A stretch of 64,000 bases of DNA from an uncultured Phascolarctobacterium sp. (lineage in GTDB: Bacteria; Bacillota; Negativicutes; Acidaminococcales; Acidaminococcaceae): contig NZ_CAADXO010000029.1 of assembly GCF_900753045.1 (NCBI RefSeq), positions 1-64,000 of the forward strand. The letters run 5' to 3'. Numbering within the stretch: position 1 is the first letter of the stretch; each line of letters begins with the position of its first letter. Both the position numbers and the translations under genes were made by a program. This document shows, in pieces, positions 44,697 through 52,737 of the stretch. The notes below the pieces were generated by a model. That model was not told where the DNA came from and searched no databases. It saw only the letters and a program-made list of their open reading frames with translations.

Positions 44697-45349
44697 TGGC
44701 TGCTATCCTATCGCCATCCATGCTGGCTTACGAGGACGATTTTCTGCTGATTATCGATAAGCCTGCAGGCATGCTGGTGCACCCCACTGTCAGCGAGCGA
44801 GGCACAACGCTCTACGATTACGTCAAAGCATATTATGAAGCCAACGGCATTAATGCCGGTATACATCCCGTGTCGCGTCTGGACCGCAACACCTCCGGCC
44901 TGGTTATTTTCGCCAAAGAGCCTGTTGTCCAGCACTGGCTGAGCCAGCAGCAGGTTGAAAAGGAATATCTGGCGCTGGCCTGCGGACGCTTTGAAAACAG
45001 CGAAGGTATTATAGAAGCACCTATTGCCCGCAAGGACGGCAGTATCATCGAACGCTGTGTTGATTACACGTGCGGCAAATACGCTAAAACAGCCTACGAG
45101 GTTTTGGCAGCCTACACCAGCTGCACGCTGCTCAAGGTCCGTCTTTGCACCGGACGCACGCATCAGATACGTGTCCACCTTGCTTCCATCGGCCATCCGC
45201 TCGTAAACGACAATCTTTACGGCACTCCCGGCCCCCAGGCACGCCATGCACTGCATGCCTACCGCCTGGCCTTCAAGCATCCGGTCAGCGATGTATTTTT
45301 AGAAATTACCCGCGCTTTGCCGGAGGATTTACAGAAACTTCTGTACTAA
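44696..45349 (+). CDS. RluA-family pseudouridine synthase
   Basis: 217 residues, compact form without an S4 domain. Catalytic Asp in HPVSRLDRNTSGLVIFAK near residue 62, the start motif DFLLIIDKPAGMLVHP, and GRTHQIRVHLASIGHPLVND near 155. Converts specific uridines in rRNA or tRNA to pseudouridine. Start overlaps the stop codon of the DUF896 gene (ATGA-type). Exact RNA target unknown. Confidence 0.92.
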   Translation: MAAILSPSMLAYEDDFLLIIDKPAGMLVHPTVSERGTTLYDYVKAYYEANGINAGIHPVSRLDRNTSGLVIFAKEPVVQHWLSQQQVEKEYLALACGRFENSEGIIEAPIARKDGSIIERCVDYTCGKYAKTAYEVLAAYTSCTLLKVRLCTGRTHQIRVHLASIGHPLVNDNLYGTPGPQARHALHAYRLAFKHPVSDVFLEITRALPEDLQKLLY

Positions 45350-45434
45350 ATAAGCAGACCATGATATAATTAGTGTATACTAATGTAAAGACAGAGTAGC
45401 TGTAAGGCTACCCTGAATAAGGAGGAATAGACAA

Positions 45435-46364
45435 ATGCCCTTAGTTACATCTACTGAAATGTTCAAAAAAGCTTACGAAGGCCACTATGCTGTTGGTGCC
45501 TTCAACGTCAACAACATGGAAATCATCCAAGGTATCGTTGCCGCAGCACAACAGGAAAAATCTCCGCTGATTCTGCAGGTAAGTGCCGGCGCCCGCAAAT
45601 ACGCTAACCACATCTACCTGATGAAGCTGGTTGAAGCAGCAATCGAAGACACCGGTCTGCCTATCTGCCTGCATCTGGACCACGGCGAAGATTTTGACAT
45701 CTGCAAAGCCTGCGTCGACGGCGGCTTCACCTCCGTTATGATTGACGGCAGCAAGCATCCTTTTGAAGAAAATATCGAAATGACCCGCCGTGTTGTTGAA
45801 TATGCACACGAAAGAGGCGTTGTAGTTGAGGCAGAGCTTGGCCGACTGGCAGGCGTTGAAGACGCTGTTAAGGTTAACACCAAGGACGCTACCTACACCG
45901 ATCCCGATCAGGCTGTAGAATTCGTTGAACGCACCGGCTGCGACAGCTTGGCTATCGCTATCGGCACCAGTCATGGCGCTTACAAATTCAAAGGCAAACC
46001 GGAACTGGACTTCGCACGTCTGGAAAAAATCACCAACTTGCTGCCCGGTTATCCGCTGGTTCTGCATGGTGCCTCCACCGTTATCCCGTCCTTTGTTGAA
46101 GAATGCAACAAATACGGCGGCAAGCTGGACGGCGCTCAAGGCGTACCTGAAGACATGCTGCTGCAAGCAGGCAAATTCGGCGTTTGCAAAATCAACATCG
46201 ATACCGACCTGCGTCTGGCAATGACCGCTTCCATCCGTAAGCATCTTGTAGAAAACCCCGGCGACTTCGATCCTCGCCAATACCTGAAACCCGCACGCCA
46301 AGCTATCCAAGACATGGTAGCTCACAAAATGCGTGACGTACTCAACAGCAGCAACAGACTGTAA
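45435..46364 (+). CDS. fba: Class II fructose-bisphosphate aldolase
   Basis: 309 residues. Zinc ligands and active-site motifs: LHLDHGED near residue 81, VEAELGRLAG near 135, GTSHGAYK near 180 and VLHGAS near 210. Cleaves fructose-1,6-bisphosphate to DHAP and glyceraldehyde-3-phosphate, or acts in gluconeogenesis. AAGGAGG precedes the ATG, TATAAT lies at 45363-45368. Highly biased codon use fits strong expression. Confidence 0.95.
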   Translation: MPLVTSTEMFKKAYEGHYAVGAFNVNNMEIIQGIVAAAQQEKSPLILQVSAGARKYANHIYLMKLVEAAIEDTGLPICLHLDHGEDFDICKACVDGGFTSVMIDGSKHPFEENIEMTRRVVEYAHERGVVVEAELGRLAGVEDAVKVNTKDATYTDPDQAVEFVERTGCDSLAIAIGTSHGAYKFKGKPELDFARLEKITNLLPGYPLVLHGASTVIPSFVEECNKYGGKLDGAQGVPEDMLLQAGKFGVCKINIDTDLRLAMTASIRKHLVENPGDFDPRQYLKPARQAIQDMVAHKMRDVLNSSNRL

Positions 46365-46383
46365 GCTATAACCATTTAAAAAC

Positions 46384-46429
46384 TAAAATGCACCATTCCC
46401 GAGTGTTAAGGAATGGTGCATTTTTTATT
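46384..46429. terminator. Bidirectional terminator
   Basis: Perfect AAATGCACCATTCC / GGAATGGTGCATTT stem with T-run; serves fba and the convergent metallo-hydrolase gene. Confidence 0.9.
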
Positions 46430-46454
46430 TACGCAAAGCGTATATCATTTTTTC

Positions 46455-48062
46455 TTACAAATCCTTCAGGATATCGTCCATATATTTATGCAGCTTTTCC
46501 AGCTTCTTGCGTACCATAACTGCTTTATCCGGGTTACGCGCCACAATCTGTTCGATTTTGCTGCGCTGCAGCAGATAATCGCGTTCCATACCACGCATAT
46601 AAGCGCGCAGGTCGATAGCAGCAGGCTCAACCTGAACCATTTCGGATTCATGCATCTGCCACTCGGTACCATGGATTTCGGCGCAGTCACCGAAGTGCGG
46701 GATGTAGGTTGCCGTGCCCAGATTGCGTCCCAGCGAATCTGCCAGCTCCATGGCTGCATCAAGCTCGCCGTGCGTAACGAAAAAGGCCTTAGGAACCTCC
46801 TTCATGCTGCTGTACCAGGCTAAAAGCTGCTGCTTATCCGCATGGGCGGAAAAGCCCTTCATATTGTAAATTTTGGCGTTGACTCTGATATCCTCGCCCA
46901 TAATCTTAATGCGCTTAATGCCTTCTATCAGCCTGCGTCCGATAGTGCCCTCCGCCTGATAGCCGGCAAATACTATGCTGCTGTCCTCACGCCACAGATT
47001 ATGCTTAAGGTGATGCAGAATACGTCCGGCATCTGCCATACCGCTGGCCGAAATAACAATCTTGCTGCCCGGAATTTCGTTAATCGCCATGGATTCCTGC
47101 ACCGTTGCGGTAAAGCGCAAGTTATGCATAGACACCAGCCTGCGTCCCTGCATTGCGTAAAGCGCCCGCGCTTCCTCATCATATTCCTCGGGATTCGTCA
47201 TAGTAATCTGCGTAGCTCTGTTGGCCATAGGACTATCTACATAAATCGGAATCTCCGGAATTTTTCCTTCCGCCTGCAGCTTTTGGAAATAGTACAGCAG
47301 TACCTGCGTACGCCCTACAGCAAACGCAGGAATAATAACATTACCGCCACGCTCGACAGTATCGTTGATAATATTCGCCAGCTCACCTTCCTTATCATAG
47401 GCTTCATGGATGCGGTTGCCATAGGTAGATTCTGTAATAATAAAATCCGCACCGCCTGCTGCCGCCGGGTCTTCAATAATCGGCTGATTCGGCTGACCGA
47501 TATCGCCGGTAAAAATCAAGCGCGTCTTTTTATCGCCTTCGTTAACAGACATTTCTACGAAAGCAGAGCCAAGAATGTGTCCCGCAACGCGGAAGGTGAC
47601 GGTAACACCGGGAACAACATTAAACGCTTCGCCAAAGCTGCGCAGCTTGAACAAATGCAAGGCTCTGGCAGCATCATCAACCGTAAACAGCGGCTCAACA
47701 ATCTTTTTGCCGGCACGCATGCCCTTACGGTTGGCGTATTCCGCCTCACCCTCCTGAATGTGCGCGCTGTCCGGCAGCAAAATCGAGCACAGCTCCTCCG
47801 TCGATTTAGTGCAATAGATGGGGCCGCGGAAGCCTTCCTTGACCAGCTTCGGCAACAGACCGCTGTGGTCAACATGGGCGTGCGTCAATACAACAGCCTC
47901 AATCTCTCCCGGATGAAACAAAAAATCCTTTTCGTTCAGCGCCTTAATCAGCTTGGAGCCCTGGAACATGCCGCAGTCTACCAAAAACTTATGTGCGCCT
48001 ACCTCCAGCAGATAACAGGAACCTGTAACAGTGCGCGTTGCACCTAAAAAAGTTATTTTCAT
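46455..48062 (-). CDS. Beta-CASP metallo-beta-lactamase-fold ribonuclease-like protein
   Basis: 535 residues from ATG at 48062 (MKITFLGA) with GGAGG upstream. MBL motif LTHAHVDHSG near residue 62, further metal ligands in AGHILGSAF and FTGDIG, and beta-CASP motifs ISASGMADAGR and the C-terminal GFSAHADK His. Resembles CPSF73-like RNA nucleases (YSH1/TTHA0252 type) rather than RNase J. Probably a cytoplasmic ribonuclease; substrate unknown. Confidence 0.9.
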   Translation of the reverse strand: MKITFLGATRTVTGSCYLLEVGAHKFLVDCGMFQGSKLIKALNEKDFLFHPGEIEAVVLTHAHVDHSGLLPKLVKEGFRGPIYCTKSTEELCSILLPDSAHIQEGEAEYANRKGMRAGKKIVEPLFTVDDAARALHLFKLRSFGEAFNVVPGVTVTFRVAGHILGSAFVEMSVNEGDKKTRLIFTGDIGQPNQPIIEDPAAAGGADFIITESTYGNRIHEAYDKEGELANIINDTVERGGNVIIPAFAVGRTQVLLYYFQKLQAEGKIPEIPIYVDSPMANRATQITMTNPEEYDEEARALYAMQGRRLVSMHNLRFTATVQESMAINEIPGSKIVISASGMADAGRILHHLKHNLWREDSSIVFAGYQAEGTIGRRLIEGIKRIKIMGEDIRVNAKIYNMKGFSAHADKQQLLAWYSSMKEVPKAFFVTHGELDAAMELADSLGRNLGTATYIPHFGDCAEIHGTEWQMHESEMVQVEPAAIDLRAYMRGMERDYLLQRSKIEQIVARNPDKAVMVRKKLEKLHKYMDDILKDL

Positions 48063-48162
48063 CGCAAAGCCTCCATTCTGCAAGTAGTATTTTCAGTTAT
48101 ATTTTATAATTCTACAAAACGAAGGGAAAATCCTTTTTATTGGGGAAATTAGTGGGATGAAG

Positions 48163-48204
48163 AAAAAGCAGACTCTGAGTTTTTACTCAAAATCTGCTTG
48201 TCTG
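48163..48204 (-). terminator. Intrinsic terminator
   Basis: Minus-strand AAGCAGA...TCTGCTT hairpin with inner TGAGT/ACTCA, followed by TTTTTCTT. Confidence 0.8.
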
Positions 48205-48237
48205 TTGTTTAGTTATTCGGCTTCAAATCTTGGCATA

Positions 48238-48432
48238 TTAAAGCCCTCTATTAAGGTCATCCATAAAGCCACACTTGCAATCAGCCCCATAGCAACTTCC
48301 TTCTTCCCATACGTGAACAAGTTCATTGCAAATAGGGCAACGAGTATTAGTTTCATTTTTAACAAATGCATCATAGTATGCCTCTTCTAATAATTCAAAA
48401 CGTAACTTTTCCTCTTTGGTTTCAAAATCCAT
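48238..48432 (-). CDS. Small zinc-ribbon-like protein
   Basis: 64 residues. A helical charged N-terminus is followed by RCPIC and GADCKCGF, a CxxC...CxCG arrangement suggesting a zinc ribbon. AAGGAGG precedes the ATG by 7 nt. Found in the AT-rich islet beside tRNA-Pro. No family recognised. Confidence 0.65.
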   Translation of the reverse strand: MDFETKEEKLRFELLEEAYYDAFVKNETNTRCPICNELVHVWEEGSCYGADCKCGFMDDLNRGL

Positions 48433-48531
48433 ACAAAAACCTCCTTACAGCCAACTGCCTGATAATCTCTAAAGCAAAGATACTGTTCATCTGTTTCCAT
48501 AGCCTTCGCCTCTTTAATTATAAAATCTTTT

Positions 48532-48681
48532 TCAGCTTCTTCTTATCCACCAGTATAAAATCAATATACCACTAGCTAGACCGTGTGACCATATAACCCA
48601 CTCATGTAGGCTCATTTGAGGAAAAATTCTTACAGCTTCAACTATGACGCTAATAGTGAATAACCAAATTAGTATTTTCAT
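48532..48681 (-). CDS. Putative 49-residue two-helix membrane protein
   Basis: 49 codons from ATG at 48681 to TGA at 48532. Two hydrophobic segments (about 3-20 and 29-47, Trp-rich) separated by a short polar PQMSLHE loop and ended by basic RRS. The composition looks protein-like, yet there is no clear ribosome site before the ATG and the start overlaps the promoter of the opposite-strand small RNA. May be a decayed or leaderless gene. Confidence 0.4.
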   Translation of the reverse strand: MKILIWLFTISVIVEAVRIFPQMSLHEWVIWSHGLASGILILYWWIRRS

Positions 48682-48696
48682 TTTGCTAAAACGTGG

Positions 48697-48787
48697 TAGA
48701 ATATAGATAGATGGGCATTTTGCCCTACCTGCTGCCCTCTTTATTTACGCTTTTTGCTCTTGCGATTTACAGGGGGCTTTTTTTGTC
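48697..48787 (+). ncRNA. Candidate small antisense RNA
   Basis: Extended -10 TGGTAGAAT (48694-48702), expected start near 48709, a perfect 5' hairpin GGGCATTTTGCCC (48714-48726) and a strong terminator hairpin ending GGGGGC plus TTTTTTT (48735-48787). The predicted RNA of about 78 nt overlaps in antisense the 3' end of the small reading frame at 48767-48853. Confidence 0.5.
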
Positions 48788-48883
48788 GCCAGATTTTTTA
48801 TTTTTTCTTTTATCAGCATAGGCAATCAATACAGAAATCAATGTGTAATGCATATTCTCGGCGACTGTTTATTCCTCATCCAC
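48767..48883 (-). CDS. Small peptide locus, candidate type I toxin (possibly interrupted)
   Basis: A strong promoter (TGGACG-17-TATAAT, 48909-48937) leads to AAGGAGGTG and a GTG at 48883. The frame reads VDEE, an in-frame TAA, then continues TVAENMHYTLISVLIAYAD and a Lys-rich tail to a TAA at 48767. Either translation starts at the inner ATG (48853, 28 residues) or the frame is broken. Short hydrophobic segment plus basic tail, and an antisense RNA over its 3' end, resemble type I toxins; the hydrophobic part is short for a membrane helix. Confidence 0.4.
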
Positions 48884-49129
48884 GCTTTCACCTCCTTATT
48901 ATAATTGCATTATAACTTATCTTAATTATTTCGTCCATACTTTTATATTTTTCGTTTTTTTAACAAAAACGTATAAACCACATTCTCATGCTGTTACAAA
49001 AAATAAATTATTTAAAAAGCGAAATTAAACCTCACATCCGCTCGCATACAAAAAAATATTCTGCACAAGCAATACCTTACTTCTCAGAATATATGCTATA
49101 ATATAAGTAATAAGAGGGTGGTGATTACC

Positions 49130-49240
49130 ATGATTGACATTATTGCTGCTTTAATTGGCTTCGGCGCAGTTCTAATAGTTCCTTTCGCAACTATAGAATT
49201 TCTTATTGAAACATACGAGGATTTTTTTGAAGATAACTAA
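49130..49240 (+). CDS. 36-residue hydrophobic peptide
   Basis: ATG to TAA, 36 codons. One membrane helix (about 4-27) and an acidic C-terminal tail (ETYEDFFEDN). It has a full transcription unit: extended -10 TGCTATAAT (49094-49102), a ribosome site GGTGGTGAT just before the start, and its own terminator at 49262-49290. Below usual gene-calling length. Function unknown; a membrane-active or regulatory peptide is possible. Confidence 0.6.
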   Translation: MIDIIAALIGFGAVLIVPFATIEFLIETYEDFFEDN

Positions 49241-49261
49241 TGATTTATATATTTCACTTTT

Positions 49262-49290
49262 GTCCACTCACGCCTGAGCGGACTTTTTAT
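49262..49290 (+). terminator. Intrinsic terminator after the 36-residue peptide
   Basis: GTCCACTCA / TGAGCGGAC hairpin followed by TTTTTATTT. Confidence 0.8.
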
Positions 49291-49358
49291 TTATATAGCA
49301 ATTTTCTGATACCTCCATATCATGAGCCTACGCCCTATATTGTACCATCTCCAGGACA

Positions 49359-49392
49359 ATAAAAAACTCACAGCACAACTATGAGTTTTTTC
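49359..49392. terminator. Terminator
   Basis: AAAAAACTCA / TGAGTTTTTT hairpin directly after the stop codon of the 49391 gene; symmetric, so bidirectional. Confidence 0.8.
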
Positions 49393-49648
49393 ATACGTAC
49401 TTTTTAAGTCTTGGGTAATAGTCACTAATTTCTTTTAAAAACAATTCCACAATGATAGATTCATTTCTTGATTTGGCAATAATATCATGCTGATTACGTT
49501 CAACATAGGCAGTAACAAATATGCCATCTTCTTTCCAAATAACGAAGCCCTCTTCTGCCCGTACTTGCCTGCTATATCCTAATATATTATAACAGTAACC
49601 AGGGATATTTTCTTTTTCTAACAATACTTTCAGTTCATCACACGTCAT
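49391..49648 (-). CDS. Hypothetical protein, possibly an immunity-type protein
   Basis: 85 residues from ATG at 49648 (MTCDELKVLL) with AGAGGTG upstream; an in-frame extension to 49681 lacks a ribosome site. The pattern LxxLLEKENIPGYCYNILGY...VTAYVERN..II.....SI..FLKEI recalls small immunity proteins of polymorphic toxin systems (Imm59-like), but no toxin gene is adjacent and I am not sure of the family. AT-rich islet gene. Confidence 0.5.
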   Translation of the reverse strand: MTCDELKVLLEKENIPGYCYNILGYSRQVRAEEGFVIWKEDGIFVTAYVERNQHDIIAKSRNESIIVELFLKEISDYYPRLKKYV

Positions 49649-49667
49649 TTGTAAACACCTCTTGTAA

Positions 49668-50087
49668 ATAATCCCTTTCAATTATAACATTAATGACGGC
49701 AAGACCGCTATCAAACTTTATGCTGATAACGGAACTGTATGGCTGACACAGGCACAAATAGCTGAGTTGTTTAACAAGGAGCGCAGCAGTATCAGTAAGC
49801 ACATAAAAAATATTTTCAACGAAGGCGAACTATATGAAAAAAGCAATGTGAACTTTCTTCACATTGCAAATTCAAACAAGCCAGTTACCTTTTATAGCCT
49901 TTGCGTAATTCTTGCTGTCGGTTTTCATGTCCGTTCACCGCGCGGCACACAGTTCCGTCAATGGGCAAACAATACCTTTAGCATTAACCCAACAGATTAC
50001 CTAAAAAATACGCAAAAGAGATCCCGAGCTTGGGACTTACATAGGGACAAATTGTCCCAAAGTAGCAATGACAACTCAAAGCGTTAA
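49668..50087 (+). pseudogene. RhuM-family virulence protein remnant
   Basis: The open frame 49668-50087 encodes sequence matching the start of RhuM-family proteins (TVWLTQAQIAELFNKERSSI, KHIKNIF.EGEL, VGFHVRSPRGTQFRQWANN). It has no usable start codon at its 5' end, and about 40 residues after FRQWANN the similarity stops and the frame ends. RhuM proteins are normally over 300 residues. Remnant of a mobile-island gene next to tRNA-Pro. Confidence 0.7.
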
Positions 50088-50115
50088 AAATTGTCGCACT
50101 TTAGTCGCAAAAACA

Positions 50116-50143
50116 AAAAGAACCGCATTCTCATGCGGTTCCT
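50116..50143 (-). terminator. Terminator after tRNA-Pro
   Basis: Minus-strand GAACCGCA / TGCGGTTC hairpin followed by TTTTTGTTTTT. Confidence 0.85.
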
Positions 50144-50155
50144 AAGTTTTAAATT

Positions 50156-50232
50156 TGGTCGGGGCGGCGAGATTCGAACTCACGGCCTCTTGTACCCGAA
50201 ACAAGCGCGCTACCAAACTGCGCCACGCCCCG
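50156..50232 (-). tRNA. tRNA-Pro (anticodon CGG)
   Basis: 77 nt including encoded CCA. Acceptor stem CGGGGCG/CGCCCCG, D-arm GCGCAGTTTGGTAGCGC, anticodon stem CTTGT/ACAAG with loop TTCGGGT giving anticodon CGG, and T-arm with GTTCGAATC. Reads CCG codons. Its 3' end faces the RhuM remnant, a common arrangement at integration sites. Confidence 0.95.
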
Positions 50233-50314
50233 ACATTTGTTGTTGCTGTTCATCAGCAACGAATGTAATTATAAAGCATCTTTAAGCTTTTGTCAACACT
50301 TTTTTTGAAAAATT

Positions 50315-50650
50315 TTATCCTTGGGTCACAACGCGGATGCTGGTAACCTCAAAAGCCTCAGCAATAGCCGGTAAAATCTCTCTTTCAATGTTGGTACGGT
50401 GCAGTTCGCTTTCAGCAACAAGCATGATACGGGTATCAGCATAGTTGATGTTGTGCACCTTGCTTACCAGGCGCTTGAAGGTTTCCTCACCGATAATTTC
50501 CTTCAGCTTTTGCAGACGTGCAAACACCTCCGGTTTTTCCTTCTGCATACGTTCTTCCAAGGGAGAGAACGGCACAGTCACAACTCTGGCATCACGGGCC
50601 AGGACATAATTCTCCTCGCCTTCGCCTGGTACTACTAAATCGTCACGCAT
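50315..50650 (-). CDS. Hypothetical protein with DnaA-domain-I-like C-terminus
   Basis: 111 residues from ATG at 50650, with GGAGGAAG upstream; a longer frame to 50692 lacks a ribosome site. The last 70 residues (GEETFKRLVSKVHNIN, IMLVAESELHRTNIEREILPAI) resemble the alternating pattern of the DnaA N-terminal or related helicase-loading domain, but similarity is by eye only. No membrane segment or signal peptide. Divergent from mscL. Function unknown. Confidence 0.6.
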   Translation of the reverse strand: MRDDLVVPGEGEENYVLARDARVVTVPFSPLEERMQKEKPEVFARLQKLKEIIGEETFKRLVSKVHNINYADTRIMLVAESELHRTNIEREILPAIAEAFEVTSIRVVTQG

Positions 50651-50809
50651 AATTCTTCCTCCATCTCTATATCTAACTAAATGAACCTGCATAACGCAGA
50701 ATTTATTCCCCTTTATTATATGTCACAAGCACTTTTTCGTCAAGCAGCAGGATTTTTAGTATTTAACGAGAATACTATAAAAAATACTTTTAACGAGGGG
50801 TGTTCATAT

Positions 50810-51244
50810 ATGTCTATGAAAGAAGATTTTAAAAAATTTGCTATGCGTGGTAATGTTATGGATATGGCTGTCGGCGTTATTATCGGCGGTGCTTTCGGCA
50901 AAATCGTCAGCTCGCTGGTAAACGATGTCGTTATGCCTCCATTAGGCATGGCGCTTGGCAAAATGGATTTTTCCAATCTGTTTATCAGCCTCAACGGCAA
51001 GGAATATGCTACACTGGAGGCAGCAAAAAAGGCTGGTGCGCCTGTGCTCGCTTACGGCAGCTTCATTAATTCCGTACTTGATTTTCTGATTCTCGCTTTT
51101 GTCATCTTCCTGATGATTCGCCAGATCAACAAGCTCACTCCGGAACCGGAGCCTGCACCGGAGCCGCGTCTGTGCCCCTACTGCAAATCCGAGATTGCCG
51201 ATGACGCAACCCGTTGCCCGCACTGCACATCTCATTTGGAATAA
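50810..51244 (+). CDS. mscL: Large-conductance mechanosensitive channel with C-terminal zinc ribbon
   Basis: 144 residues from ATG at 50810; GAGGGG precedes it, and an upstream in-frame extension is unsupported. MscL core: FAMRGNVMDMAVGVIIGGAFGKIV (first helix and pore) and a second helix about 82-104. Forms a pentameric inner-membrane channel that opens on hypo-osmotic shock. The usual C-terminal helix is replaced by a Pro/Glu linker and a zinc-ribbon-like CPYC...CPHC (Cys122, 125, 136, 139), an uncommon addition seen in some Firmicutes. Confidence 0.93.
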   Translation: MSMKEDFKKFAMRGNVMDMAVGVIIGGAFGKIVSSLVNDVVMPPLGMALGKMDFSNLFISLNGKEYATLEAAKKAGAPVLAYGSFINSVLDFLILAFVIFLMIRQINKLTPEPEPAPEPRLCPYCKSEIADDATRCPHCTSHLE

Positions 51245-51259
51245 CAGTTTACACTTTCG

Positions 51260-51298
51260 GCTGATATCCAGGATTTTCTCCTGTATATCAGCTTTTTT
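51260..51298 (+). terminator. Intrinsic terminator after mscL
   Basis: GCTGATATCCAGGA / TCCTGTATATCAGC hairpin followed by TTTTTT. Confidence 0.88.
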
Positions 51299-51409
51299 GC
51301 TCTCCTAATGTCTTTTTTGTTTGCTAAAAACAAGCTTATATTGTATAATGTAGATTATATATATCGCCTAGGCTGTTTTTCACAGCTTAAATTTTAAGGA
51401 GGTTATCTG

Positions 51410-52633
51410 ATGTCTGTTTATGACGTACTTATGGAACGTGGCTTTATTAAGCAAATGTCCCATGAAGACGAGATTAAAGAATTGTTAGAGAAGGAAAAAA
51501 TCACCTTTTATATCGGCTTTGACCCCACCGCGGACAGTCTGCATGTAGGCCACTTCATCGCCCTGATGATGATGAGCCATATGCAACGCGCAGGCCATCG
51601 TCCTATCGTACTTTTGGGCGGCGGCACCGGCATGGTAGGCGACCCCAGCGGCAAGGACGAAATGCGTAAAATGCTCACACCGGAATTCATCGCTCACAAC
51701 ATCGCCTGCTTCAAAAAGCAGATGAGCCGTTTCATTGATTTCGGTGAAGACAAGGCTATTATTGTCAACAATGCTGACTGGCTGTTAGACCTTAACTATG
51801 TTCAGCTGCTGCGCGAGGTTGGCGTACACTTTACCGTTAACCGTATGCTGGCTGCGGAATGCTTCAAAAAGCGTTGGGAAAAAGGCCTGACCTTCTTTGA
51901 GTTCAATTATATGATTATGCAGGGCTACGACTTTTGGAAGCTGCACCATGACCATAACTGCATTATGGAGCTGGGTGGCGACGACCAATGGTCCAACATG
52001 CTTGCCGGCGTAGAATTAATCCGCCGCAAGGATCAAAAACCTGCTTACTGCATGACCTGCAAGCTTTTGACCACCAGCGATGGCCGCAAGATGGGCAAAA
52101 CCGAAAAGGGTGCTCTGTGGCTTGACCCGGAAAAAACTTCTCCGTATGATTTCTATCAATACTGGCGTAATGTTGCAGACAGCGACGTAGAAAACTGCCT
52201 GTCCCTGCTGACATTCCTGCCGATGGATGAAGTTCGCCGTCTGAGCGCACTGAAGGATGCAGCTATCAACGAAGCTAAAAAAGTTTTGGCCTATGAGGTT
52301 ACCAAACTTGTTCATGGCGAAGAAGCAGCGCGTCAGGCGCAGGAAGCTACCGAAGCACTCTTCGGCGGCAATGCCAAAGACATGAGCAACGTACCGGCAA
52401 TCGAAATTACCCCAGAAGATATGACTGCCAAGATTATCGATGTACTGACTGCCGCTAAGGTTTTCAGCAGCAAGCGCGAAGCTCGTCAGTTAATCGCTCA
52501 AGGCGGCCTGACTGTAGCAGACACTGTTCTGCAGGATGCGGAAGCATGCCTGAGCGCAGACATGTTTGATGCAGACAAGAGCCTGTTAATCCGTAAGGGC
52601 AAAAAGAAATATTTCCGTCTGCTGGTAAAATAA
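51410..52633 (+). CDS. tyrS: Tyrosyl-tRNA synthetase
   Basis: 407 residues. Class I motifs: HVGH at 45-48 and KMGKT near 227; tyrosine-binding GGDDQWSN near 185; C-terminal S4 RNA-binding domain from about 340. Charges tRNA-Tyr. AAGGAGGTTATCTG precedes the ATG. I see no T-box leader in the 165 bp upstream. A TATAAT is present near 51343. Confidence 0.96.
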   Translation: MSVYDVLMERGFIKQMSHEDEIKELLEKEKITFYIGFDPTADSLHVGHFIALMMMSHMQRAGHRPIVLLGGGTGMVGDPSGKDEMRKMLTPEFIAHNIACFKKQMSRFIDFGEDKAIIVNNADWLLDLNYVQLLREVGVHFTVNRMLAAECFKKRWEKGLTFFEFNYMIMQGYDFWKLHHDHNCIMELGGDDQWSNMLAGVELIRRKDQKPAYCMTCKLLTTSDGRKMGKTEKGALWLDPEKTSPYDFYQYWRNVADSDVENCLSLLTFLPMDEVRRLSALKDAAINEAKKVLAYEVTKLVHGEEAARQAQEATEALFGGNAKDMSNVPAIEITPEDMTAKIIDVLTAAKVFSSKREARQLIAQGGLTVADTVLQDAEACLSADMFDADKSLLIRKGKKKYFRLLVK

Positions 52634-52639
52634 GCCTTT

Positions 52640-52680
52640 AAAAGCCATCTATGCTCCTGACGGACTAGGTGGCTTTTTCT
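52640..52680 (+). terminator. Intrinsic terminator after tyrS
   Basis: AAAGCCATCTA / TAGGTGGCTTT hairpin followed by TTTC. Confidence 0.8.
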
Positions 52681-52737
52681 ATGATTTTAAAATACAGACT
52701 ACTCTTTTAATTAAGGTAGTAAAAAAAGGAGCACTTA

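Noticed and set aside
49767..50087. Intact 106-residue gene starting at 49767
   Set aside because: Homology to RhuM extends upstream of the TTG, and the protein is a third of normal length, so it is a remnant.
51245..51409. T-box leader before tyrS
   Set aside because: I found a terminator for mscL and a promoter, but no T-box core sequence or antiterminator pair.
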